NCBI GenBank assembly: GCA_023374025.1
Contig: SIJG01000003.1
Location: 806,001 to 870,000, forward strand
Direction: 5' to 3'
Source of the DNA: Heterodera schachtii
Taxonomy: Eukaryota; Nematoda; Chromadorea; Rhabditida; Heteroderidae
DNA: 64,000 nucleotides
Shown here piece after piece: positions 34,705 through 45,223 of the stretch. The first letter of the stretch is position 1. Each line of letters begins with the position of its first letter. A program made the translations under genes and the position numbers. Below the pieces are notes generated by a model that saw nothing but the letters and a program-made list of their open reading frames with translations, had not been told where the DNA came from and did not search any database.

Positions 34705-36503
34705 GACATGAAAAAAATGTTGCCGAATGATCTGATAAATAATTTGACAAAAGTCAAATCATTTGTTGATAATTCTGTCAATTTTTGGGACTGATAAATG
34801 AATTGTTGTTGATATTGATTATGATAATTATTAGGCTGAAAGCCATAACTTTTTTCATTGTTTATTCAAATCCAACCAACTCGACACCTTTCGAAAGCAA
34901 CAAACTTATTAACTGAAAAAAGCATAATGATTTTGCAAAAAATGCAGTTTTCAATTAAAGCATACAATTTTGATTTTATTTCAGTTTTCTTGAAACTTTT
35001 CTTCGAATTGCTTAGTCGCTTTAAAAACAGTTAGCTTAATTATATCAAATATGACTTTTTTTAATTCGACCAAACGCAATTAACTAAATTTTCTTTCGGT
35101 GACCGATCATTTCTTCACTGAAAAAATCTTAAAAAGTTTGGCACATTGCCATAAAAAACAAAAATTATTCCTTTATTTTAATACTAGCAAAATAAAAAAC
35201 CTTTCATTAAAAATGAGCTATTTCTAAAAAATGTATATTTTTAGCATAATATTTTAAGACCATAGGTGCATAATGAGTCGACCAGCAGTAAGAAAGATAG
35301 TTGTTAGTACGGAAAATTTTTTGTAAATTTGAACCAATTTGTAATGCCATAAGTTAATAGGGACCCACGCGTTTGGGCGCGGGCGTTTGGGCGCGCGCGT
35401 TTGGGCGCCGGCATTTGGGCGCTGGCGTTTGGGCGCCAGCATGTTTTTGGCTATAACTTTTTTCTTTGGCATCCAAATCCAATATTGTTGGTATCATTCG
35501 AAAGCTTAATGTATTTAGAAGCTTTTTCTAAGCTATTGCTTCGTGATTAGACAATTACCAAAAAGTTATTTCTTAATAAAATTTTTCCCAGGCTTGAAAA
35601 TCCTTTCTTTTGGTAAGGCTAATAGAGCATGTTAAGAGCTTTCGAATGATACCAACAATGTTGGATTTGGATGCCAAAGAAAAAAGTTATAGCCAAAAAC
35701 ATGCTGGCGCCCAAACGCCAGCGCCCAAACGCCGGCGCCCAAACGCGCGCGCCCGAACCCCGCGCCCAAACGCAGTGGACCCAGTTAATAAAGGGTATAA
35801 AATTTGAAAAATTGGAAAATTTCGAATGTTTTTTTCGAATGCTCATTTGTAAGGATATCATTGGAAAAGGGACCAAATTGCTGATAATATATTTTATTAA
35901 AGAATGCATGTTTTCCAATCTGTCACTTCTATTATATCGAAATTTTTCCGTCCTTAACTTATTTGTGATTCATCTCGAATTAGCGATTAAAGCGACTACA
36001 AATTATGGCAAATATATTTTTGGATTTAATAAAATTTTGGTTTTTGGGTGAATTTTTGCCTTTACTTTTTTCCGATTCCTTTAGTTGAACAATTCGGAGT
36101 GGCATTTTCTCCGCTATGGTGGCATGAAGTTGAGATTAGCTGGTTAAGGACGGACATTTCGGCATTGTCATCTCAGGCAGTGTCTTCATATTTTATTTTG
36201 GGAGGAGGAAAGGCAATGATAATATGCCATTTTCAAAGTCATTAGCCCGAAATATTTTCAAATAAAGAGAATCACTATAATTCTGGCTCTATGAAAAATA
36301 TTTATGCATATTTTTTTACAAAGTGTTTTATTTTCAGCCTTTCACATCATTTGTTTGAATTGATTCTGTTCTTCTCAGAAAGATTTTTTATCATGAAAAG
36401 TGAAATTGTTGCTTTATAGAAATAATAAAATGTATATTTAAGGATAATATTTTTAATAAATAAAAATATATGCTTTAGATTTATAACCGAAGACACTTTT
36501 ACA
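34705..36503. other. intergenic, mostly non-coding, containing one foldback element
   Basis: Apart from the element at 35360-35782 nothing coding is supported. The overlapping open frames at 35.25-36.05 kb are products of the element's tandem GC-rich repeats. Confidence 0.4.
35360..35782. mobile_element. foldback element with GC-rich tandem repeats
   Basis: Arms 35360-35500 and about 35640-35782 are near-perfect inverted copies. Each has several GTTTGGGCGC units, then TTTTTGGCTATAACTTTTTT and TTGGTATCATTCGAAAG (or the reverse). The ends read GGGACCCACGCG and, in reverse, GGGTCCACTGCG. Direct copies of AGTTAATA lie at 35352-35359 and 35783-35790, consistent with an 8-bp target duplication. 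About 140 bp separate the arms. Confidence 0.7.
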
Positions 36504-39500
36504 ATGTTTTTTTGTCAATTATGTTGCCCTATTTATTTCTTAATTATACATATTTCTCTAGCAATCCCCGGAGATCTTTTTGATGATTTGTGGACGAACA
36601 TGGAAAGTGACGAAAAAGTTGTTCATAATTTTAATAACTATTTGAATATTAATTTTAATTAAGCAAAAGCAAAACAATGAGCAACCACAATTTGAGGGAC
36701 AGTATCATCTGCCAACGGAAAGTACGGCCCAAAAAATAAAAGAGGAGCCAATTGAAATTGGAAATGAACAAAGGTCAATAATTAATGAAAAAGTGAAAAT
36801 AAAATGTGAACGAGAAGAAGAATTGAATATAAAAACAGAACCAAATATTGGAGAAATTCAAGTCAAAGAAAAACCAAATTTGATCAAAAAATATGTGACA
36901 CAAAAAGAAAGTGAAGAAAACAATTCATCAACAGGTAAAATGGGATTATTTGGAAGCACATAACTTTCTCTAAATTTATGGAGGAAATCAAAATGCCAAA
37001 GCGATGTTTTTAACTCTTGGGTTTACGATAGGCCAAGGTGACCAAATTATATTTGTCTATGAGCCATTCGAGCGCATTATAAATTTTCTATAACTTTTAT
37101 GTTGGAGACCAGAGCTAGGAAAATTCAAAAAATGCGGCCATTTTGGTTGGGTTTAGTCAAATTAGCAAAAGTTAAATGTATACTGTAATTGATATATAAT
37201 CACCTTATGATCAAATTTTGTAGATAATGTTGGTCTTATTAATGAATACCTTAGCAACGGAAGTGAACAAATTTCTTTAACTGAACCCGAAAACCCTGAC
37301 AATGAAATTAGCGTTGATTTTGAAGATGAAAAAATGGACAATTTTTCATTTAATGAAACTGTAGAAAACATTTTTGAACATTTAAATGTGGATAAGCAAA
37401 TCCAAATAAAATGTGAGAAGAATAAGAGAGAAGGTGAAAAATTAATTAAATTTCAATTAAACGAAATTTGGAAAAATAAATAAATTTTAATATTAAGGCA
37501 AATTATCTGTTGAAGAGAAGAAACAAATCGTTCAGCAATATATTAATGCTAAGAAGAATTTGGACAAAAAATTAGGAAGAAAAGAAATTAAAAATTTAAA
37601 TGAAGCAATTGCCCACAAATTGGGAGTAAGCACAAGACAAATCAGAGATTGGAAGCACAAATATCAAATTGGTATAAATTTGTAATTTATTTAAACAGGA
37701 TGAAAAAGAAACTTAATTCTTTTTAAAAGTCATTCGAAAACATTCTTTTGAAATTGTTGGATTTTTTTTTTTGTACTTTTTTTAATGAGAACAATTAAGA
37801 TTTAGGAAAAGCCAAGGTTAATTGAATTTGGAAAAAATCCTAGGATCTTTTCATATATTTACAGCATAGGATCTATGCCGGCTTTCAGAAAAATTCGTCC
37901 GAGATACAGTACATTAAAAAGAATGTACAGTAGTAATATCAGGTGCTAGGTCGATCCACAAAAAACTCAATGATTAATAAAATAATTAATATATTTTATA
38001 AAAAGATGATAATGAATTTAATTATACGATTAATTTTAAATAAATTAAAAAGAATAATACAAAAATTCGGAATTTTTGTTCTAATTTTTTTGCACAAATA
38101 TCTTTTGTCATCTATGGGCGGAAAATGCAAAAAAAAAGGTAAAAAAAATTAACGGCATGAAATTTCATACTAAAAGGTGTTTACAGCATTCCATACCCAA
38201 TCAAAAAATTACACTGATACTAAAATTTAAATTTAAAGTCGTTTATGCAGTCAACAAGTACATTTGATTTTTAAAGATTCATTATCCATGTAAATCCGCT
38301 TGTTAGGCCTTAAGCAAACCGTATAAACCATGATTTATTCAATTCTCTAATTATTCTACATTCAAAATACAAAAAAAAAAAATGGAAAACCCTTCATTTG
38401 ATATAAAAACTTAATAAAATAATAATAATTTTAAATATATAAAAATTTACCAACATTTTTGTTCATTGTAGCGGTAAAAATTTTAATACTTCCATATAAT
38501 TGATGAGTAAAATGTTTATTTGTGTTTAGATATCGTATTATAAATTAATTATTTTATCATATTAAGTAATAACGTTTATTTAAAAAAAGCCATGACTCAG
38601 AAACCAAAATTCTTTTTAATTGAATACCTAAATAGCGTTAATAAAAAATTCCTGCCTTCAAATTTCAGATGCTCATATTACTGTACATTCTTAAATACAA
38701 TAACCTATATGTACATTTTTCAGCTAACGCATTTTTTAGTTAGTGTTTTCTATTTTCAATTTCCGCGTTAATTTTTTCAATCTTTATTTTATTACGGTAA
38801 ATTATTTATTTTTCAGAATCCATTCGCAAATATTCGGCAGAAAAAAAGCTCAAAATTATTAGACAATTTGACGAAATAGTAAAAGAACATAAGAGAAATT
38901 CGAGCAAAAAATACACTTACAAAACAGAAAATCAAATCGCAAAAGAAATGGGCATTAACCGTATAACAATAACTCGTTGGAGAAAGGAACTCGGCTTAGC
39001 AAGTAAGAAAAAATGGAATCGAAAAATGGCAGATTTTTTGGGTGAAACATTGCCAAGAAAAAGAAAATTTTAGAGGAGGGGAAAAACGAATAAATAAAAA
39101 TTAATTCTCTAAATTTAAAAAAGACATAAAATGCTATTTTATTTAAAATAAAAAATTGAAAAATCTTAGCACATTAATTGCCAAATATGTGTTAAAAAAT
39201 AAATAATTATTTTTTAATTGGAATTCTAATAGAATATGTGACCAATTAATATAATTAAGAATGGAAAAAACATAGCGAAGAAGAAAAGGAAGAAATAATC
39301 AAGAAATATCATGGAATGATAAGAACGACAGAATTCACACAAAAAGAAATTGCTGAAATGTTAAAAGTTAATATACTCACAATTTTACGATGGTTAAAAG
39401 ACAAAGGTAAACGATTTGCAAAATTAAAAAAATAACGAAAAAACAAAATGAATAATTATTAAATTAAAATTTATTAATTTTAACAAATAGATTTTATTAT

Positions 39501-39743
39501 GCCTAAGATTTAAAACAAAAAAAATTGTAAAATTTATTTTTTAAGTATTATTTTTTAAGAAAAAAAAATTTAGAAAGCAAAAAAGGACAAAATATATCTT
39601 CTACAAGGTTTCTTATTATTAACCTTTAATAATGTAAAATTATTAATCTATTCATCATAACAGAAACAGAAAAACAAAGCCAACGGATGAGAGCGAAAAA
39701 TTTTGGAAATGGAACGGAGCGACAAAGAGAAGAAAGATTATAG
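36504..39743 (+). CDS. secreted multi-domain helix-turn-helix-like protein H2
   Basis: Exons 36504-36617, 36664-36934, 37224-37433, 37498-37671, 38817-39002, 39260-39406 and 39664-39743 (TAG), giving 393 codons. If the donor at 39003 is not used, exon 5 reads through to a TAG at 39073 (341 codons) and ends LPRKRKF. Exon 1 has a signal peptide (MFFCQLCCPIYFLIIHISLA), then IPGDLFDDLWTNMESDEK, paralogous to H1. Exon 2 is Lys/Glu-rich with IKEEP and IKTEP motifs; exon 3 is acidic. Exons 4, 5 and 6 each encode one HTH-like unit (IAHKLGVSTRQIRDWKHKY; IAKEMGINRITITRWRKELG; IAEMLKVNILTILRWLKDKG). Exons 3-6 are symmetric phase 1-1. Sorting to the secretory route together with DNA-binding-type repeats suggests a protein acting outside its own cell; this is inference. 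Exons 3-7 lie in an inverted repeat. Confidence 0.7.
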
Positions 39744-40606
39744 GGACTAAAATCAGACCACTTCAGTTTAACCGCTTCTGATTAATCCCAATCTGATACG
39801 GATCCCGTCGTAAGAAAATTGGATCCAAAAATCTGTCTGTTGTTTCGGGGAATTTCCGTCTTTGTAATTTTTTTTAATTTTATTAAAAACGAAAAAAGGC
39901 AATTTACGAATATTTTGTTTATTTCTCACCGTAAATTCCGATTTTGTGCTGGCATTTCAACATTCAACAAAACTGGATTTGTTCCACCATTTTGATGAGC
40001 ATTATCACCAGATGAATGCGTGACGAGCTCGAGACCTGTCTCATTTGAATTGTGCACATCCGTTGGTTGAGTCACCAAATTTTGTCCAGCCATGGAGAAA
40101 CTATTTTGGTCATTCGCTGTATTTGATGTGTTTCCCATTTCATGTTTTACCATCCGTCGTTTTCTTCTTCTTAGCATTTGTTTTGGTGACATGATGGAAC
40201 AGTTTTTGCAGTTTCCAAAAAATGTTTGAAAAGCGGCTAAAAGGAGTAATTAAATTCATAAAAGTTTAAATTTTACCGTTAAGCAAATCGGAGAAGGAAT
40301 TAACTTTTCGGCGTTCAATGACTTTTTGAATTTTTTCATTAAGTTTTCGGTTCTTGTTCAGCTCCATTTCAACCATATTTTGAACCTTTTCTTGCAATTT
40401 TGGGTCTTTTTTCAAATTTTTGATTAAATTTTCCGTTTCATTTTCCATTTTATTTAATGTATTCTCTATATTTTGCCCTCTTCCAATTTCTTCACAAATT
40501 TCTTATGGATATTCGTCATTATTTCCCCAATTGTTACATTAATATCTTTGCCACTTTTGGGATTATAAAATTTTGTTTTTTCGCAAAACCACAATGAAAA
40601 ACTGTT
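37003..40606. repeat. left arm of a 3.6-kb inverted repeat
   Basis: The sequence from about 37003 to about 40606 recurs in reverse complement at about 56478-60074. For example, the frames 37162-37371 and 59704-59913 translate identically. The arm includes H2 exons 3-7 and most of gene X. At the outer edge, homology starts at GATGTTTTTA in H2 intron 2. At the inner edge it stops in the first exon of gene X, where this copy passes into unrelated sequence. High similarity over non-coding DNA implies a recent duplication. Confidence 0.8.
39926..40606 (-). pseudogene. gene X, left copy (5' truncated and frameshifted)
   Basis: Exon A, about 40606 to 40277, joins exon B, 40236-39926 (TGA), in the same way as the right copy. 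In exon A one base is missing near 40505 compared with the right copy (AAGAAATTTGTGAAG against AAGAATTATTGTGAAG), which produces a stop. The first 130 bases or so, with the hydrophobic N-terminus, are absent because the duplication or a rearrangement ends at about 40606. Exon B is the better preserved version of the C-terminus: FQTFFGNCKNCSIMSPKQML, the basic RRRKRR, then an Asn/Gln/Thr-rich tail ending MPAQNRNLR. See 56345-56988. Confidence 0.6.
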
Positions 40607-40679
40607 AGCGGTTTACGAATCCCTTTTCCGATAATCCTCGGTCTCTGCCTTTACCAGGTGTTCTCTGGCTATTACTCTT

Positions 40680-40975
40680 CTTTTTTGCATAAAAAAGCAT
40701 ATTTTATGCATTTTTGCACATATAAATATATTTTGTTAAGTTTTAGCGCATTTTTTTTTCATATGGCCAAAAATTTAAAATTTGTTAAGAAAAATTAATT
40801 TAAAAAAATTTCATCGACTAAAAAATTTTCAAATTTTCTTTACTACGCACAAAAAAACAAAATAATATTTGACGGAATGAAATGACCTATTTAAAAACTT
40901 TGTGGTTTTTTAGTCAACTCGTTTTAACACATAATTTGGCACATTATTGGATTTTTAGCACATATAAATCCGGCC
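40680..40975. repeat. partial low-complexity repeat related to 2125-2795
   Basis: It shares GCACATATAAAT units and a right end AGCACATATAAATCCGGCCA with the hAT-type element at 2125-2795, but no matching left terminal repeat was found. Probably truncated. Confidence 0.4.
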
Positions 40976-41064
40976 ATCTAATAATAATTTAATTAATTTT
41001 GTACGTATACAGAATTAAAATATTGTGAAATTTAATATGACAAATTAAAATTTTCACCAATTCA

Positions 41065-42983
41065 TCAGTTAAGATGCATTTGTTGTATGTTGGAAGAACC
41101 GAGAATTTGTGGCCCGGCAGTGACAACAACAACTGGCGGATTATGATTATTTGAACACAGCAAAAATTTGACCCATGGAAATTCACTTTTTATTATTTCA
41201 CGATATTCGGAGCTGAAAATGAAATAATATTAATTATTTAACAAGGATCTAAAATTGAAAATTTTCTCAAGAATGATCCCAATTTTTTTCTTGATAAAAT
41301 TTTTGGCTTAAAATTCCTCTTATTCGAAAATATTTTTTTAATAATTCATATTTACAAATGAAATAAAACTAAAATTAATGGCTATTTTGCGATTTTTAGG
41401 CATCTTACGTGTCGATTTCGCGATTTTTTGTATCTCAAAAACGAACATTAATAAATTTTCCATTTTTGCTTTTGTGGACTTTTGAAAAAAATTTTAAATA
41501 AAGAAAAGTTAAGCTTAAAATAATTCTTTACTATTCTAAAAATCTTTACATATAAATATATTTGTATTTTTTAATTCATTTTTTCATTTTTTTTTTTACA
41601 TGCAAAAGTATAGAATTGGTGCGTTAATCGCTCGAGCGATTAAGGGCAATTGCGTCACACTAATCGAATGATAAGAAATTGCAATGATGAATCACTGGTG
41701 ATTGATCAGTCCTCGTGCCAAAATGTTGGCGATCAGTGCAAACAAAAACCAAAAGCAAAAGATCACTGTCATGATCAGAGCCAACGACTTGAAAATGCGA
41801 CGAGTGATTTCAATTTGGGAATGGGACAAATTGTTGCTGTTGTTCTGATCACTTCTGATCACTGGGAAATAAAAATGCATTGTTTTCACTACCAATTGTA
41901 ATACCGTCTTTTAAATTTTATATAATATATTTTTAATTGTATAATTAAATTTACCTTTCAGCATAATTCCCATGATTATATAAATTACAATTGTAGCCAA
42001 AGTAAAAATAATCACGATTTGAAGAGCGAGCAAATACACTTCGCCTTGCACCATATCACCAGGCTCACAATAGACCATTCTTTTAATTTGAAAAAATATA
42101 TAATTAATTGTCCGTTAATTATTTAATTAAATCGTTACATTTCGGGATGTTGTAAAGCAAATATAAAACACAAATAATTAATATAACAAAAAATTGACAA
42201 TGAAAAAACATTGACAATTGTCACATATTTCCCGGATGCTCTTGAGATGTTATGGAAACTAAAGAAGAAAAAGTTAATTTTTGAATATGAATACACGCTA
42301 TAATTAATTATTAAATTTATTACAAAAAGGGAATGCCAATGCCACAAATCGATCAACGCTTATCCAAAACAGACTTATAAAAGAATTACTGGAAGCAACG
42401 ATAGGCAAGAATTGGGCATATACACAAGTCAACAGAGGAATCCTTTTGCGAAGAAATACGAGGACTAAAGACAAATTAAAATATGAAAAATGAAATAAAA
42501 ATTTAATTATTTTTACCGGTAGCCAATGGACTGGCCAATTCGGAGAGTATGTCACAAAATGAACAGATGGCCAACATAAAACCGTAACTCCGATGGAGCT
42601 TCCTAATTTCATAAATTGAATTAGTGTTAATATGGGTCCGGATGTTTTGCATAAGATTGGTTGAATTACAGATACAGATAAGCCTGGTTCGGAAACCAAA
42701 TTAAATTTTGCAAAATGTAAATCTTTGAGGGGTTAATGAGTTAATTTAAAAAATAATTAATCCCCAAAACAATATGTATCCCAGCAATTTTCAAACCCAC
42801 TAATCACTTGTGCTTGATGGTGATGTAAACGAGTGAACTGTTTAGGGCAATGCCAAAAAGTGCCAAAATTTGCTGAATGATTGTCACCCAAACGGTGTAC
42901 ACGTAAATTTGGTCGGACTCTCCAAATTCATTAACGGAAGAAGATGGTGATGAATTACTAATATTATCGCCAGAAACATTCAT
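41065..42983 (-). pseudogene. srsx-like receptor, copy 2
   Basis: All seven exons are recognisable 5' to 3': 42808-42983, 42517-42602, about 42324-42464, 42139-42258, 41955-42079, 41600-41861 and 41065-41212. Good segments include IIQQILALFGIALNSSLVYI, KLHRSYGFMLAICSFCD, FLRKRIPLLTCVYAQFL and SLFWISVDRFVALAFP. Two lesions break it. Exon 3 is one base shorter at its 3' end than copies 1 and 3, so phase 1 meets an exon needing phase 2. Exon 6 has four extra bases (ATCA) in GGACTGATCAATCACCAGTG, giving a stop where copies 1 and 3 read LITSDPSLQF. The last exon (SEYREIIKSEFPWVKFLL) is intact. Confidence 0.7.
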
Positions 42984-43696
42984 TTTTGATTTATTTTTTT
43001 TTTAAAATTTTATTTAAATTTAGAAATTAATTGATTTTTAATTTTTTGGATTTATATGATAAATTGGTTCATTTAATTTTTGAAAATTATGGTAGCGATT
43101 GGTGAAATGACTTATTTCTCAAATTATAAGAAGCGACACAATTATTGCCAACAATGGCCAATGAAAGTGAAATTCTTTCCCTTACCTCATTTATTAGTGT
43201 TAATTGCAAAGACAATTCATCCGTTAAACGTCAACATTTTTAGTGTATTATTTTTTCTCATTAGAAAAATTCAGAAATTAAACTTGATTATGCACTTTCT
43301 AATAGTGCTTAGATTAGGTTAATTTTCACATTTGAAATTATATTAATTAAATCTTTTTTTTAATTTTTTTTATTTAATTTCAAATATTCCCTGATTTTGG
43401 AAATATTATTTTTTTACATTTCTCTTTTTCACAACCTTTCTTTAATTGAAAAAAAAAAATTAATTTACATTTATATTCTTTTTCTTTCTTTTTTTGACTT
43501 TGTCTTATGAAATTTTTTGTTATTCAAATTTTGTAATGTCATTTGTGCCTTTTCTACTGATACAAAAAAAAATATGATATAATTTTTTTAAAGAATTCTA
43601 TTTTTTAAATACATATTATGAGATACGAATACGGTTTTTGGACCCCCTATAATTACGGGTTACGGATTACAGTAATTGAAAAACCCTCCTTAACAA

Positions 43697-43801
43697 AATT
43701 TGCTGAATGATTGTCACCAAAACGGTGTACACGTAAATTTGGTCGGACTCTCCAAATTCATTAACGGACGAAGATGATGATGAATTACCGTTGTTATTCA
43801 T
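43697..43801 (-). pseudogene. srsx-like receptor, first-exon fragment
   Basis: It starts ATG at 43801 and encodes MNNNGNSS... VNEFGESDQIYVYTV and ends in IIQQIL. At about 43696 it then changes abruptly into a repeat with TAATTACGGGTTACGGATTA. It is an isolated copy of exon 1 only, about 300 bp downstream of the end of copy 3, with no further exons. Confidence 0.7.
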
Positions 43802-44065
43802 GTATTAGCCTATTTACTTTTATAATATTATTTAGTCAAAAACGGGGAGGGCAAATTGTCGGGGATTGGAGATTCCTTTCGGGGAATAACCAAATTTTTT
43901 AAATAAAATTTATATTAATATATTTTCGTTTTTTTACTATTTGATTTTTTATAAAAAATAATTAAGAAGCCTTAAAATAATTTTTGTATCCATTCGAAAA
44001 ACCATTAATAATTTAAATAATTTAGTTGAATATTTTTAATTTAATTTAATTATTATTTTATTGAC

Positions 44066-45223
44066 CTGCAAAAGTAAATAAAGTACAGGTCCGTTAATCG
44101 CCCCGGCAAATGTAACCAATTGCATCACTAAACGAATAGTAAGAAATTGCAGTGACGGATCACTGGTGATCAGTCCTCGTGCCAAAATGATGGTGATCAC
44201 TGCAAACAAAAACCAAAGGCAAAAGATCACTGCCATGATCACAGCCAACGACTTGAAAATGCGACGAGTGATTTCAATTTGGGACTGGGACGAATTGTTG
44301 CTGTTGTTCTGATCAGTTCTGATCACTGAGAAATGAAAAGGCATTGTTTAATAACCAATTGTAAAATAGTCATTTAAATTTTTAGATTACATAATATATT
44401 TTTAATTGTATAATTAAATTTACCTTTCAGCATAATCCCCATGATAATATAAATTACAGTTGTAGCCAAAGTAAAAATAACCACGATAAGAGTACCGAGC
44501 AAATACACTTCACCTTGCACCATATCACCAGGCTCACAATAGACCATTCTTTTAATTTGAAAAAATATATAATTAATTGTCCGTTAATTATTTAATTAAA
44601 TCGTTACATTTCGGGATGTTGTAGAGCAAAAGCAAACGACAAATAAATAATATAAAAAGCGATTGACAGTGAAAAAACATTGGCAATTATCACATATTTT
44701 CCGAAAAATCTTGAGATGTTGCGGAAACTAAAGAAGAAAAAGTTAATTTTTGAATATGATATTAGCCTTCTTTTATTAAGAAAGAAAAGGAATAAATAAT
44801 GAAAAGTTTGCAAAATTTTAAAATGTTTACGAGAATAAAAAGAATACCACTAAATATTTTTAGTATAGTATAGAAAGGGCATTATTACACATTCTAATTA
44901 ATTATTAAATTTATTACAAAATGGGGAATGCCAATGCCACAAATCGATCAATGCTTATCCACGAGTTTTGTCTAAAAAATGACTAATTTTGCGATTTTGG
45001 ATTTTTAGGTGACGCAGGGAGAAATGGCAATAACACAATGCCAAAACAATTCCATTCACTACTTGTGTTTGATGGTGATGTAAACGATGGCACTGTTTAG
45101 GGCAATGCCAAAAAGTGACAAAATTTGTTGAATGATTGTCACCCAAACGGTGTACACGTAAATTTGGTCGGACTCTCCAAATTCATTAACGGAAGATGAT
45201 GATGAATTAACGTTGTTATTCAT
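44066..45223 (-). pseudogene. srsx-like receptor, copy 3 (internal deletion)
   Basis: Exon 1 is 45063-45223 (ATG at 45223). Exon 2 and most of exon 3 are missing: only the end of exon 3 remains, about 44910-44970 (WISIDRFVALAFPI). Exons 4-6 are 44608-44727, 44424-44548 and 44066-44325. Exon 6 has four extra bases near its 3' end (TATTTACTTTTGCAG where TATTTTTGCAG is expected). No last exon follows. Helices 2 and most of 3 are therefore lost and it cannot make a receptor. Confidence 0.75.

Noticed and set aside
35254..35807. Open frames with repeated RPNA/PKR peptides
   Set aside because: They come from GTTTGGGCGC tandem repeats in a foldback element and appear in both orientations; no start or splice context.
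37943..38152. 69-codon Ile/Lys-rich frame and its twin at 58951-59154
   Set aside because: It lies in the long intron between H2 exons 4 and 5 in both arms, is low-complexity, and the identity reflects the duplication rather than coding selection.
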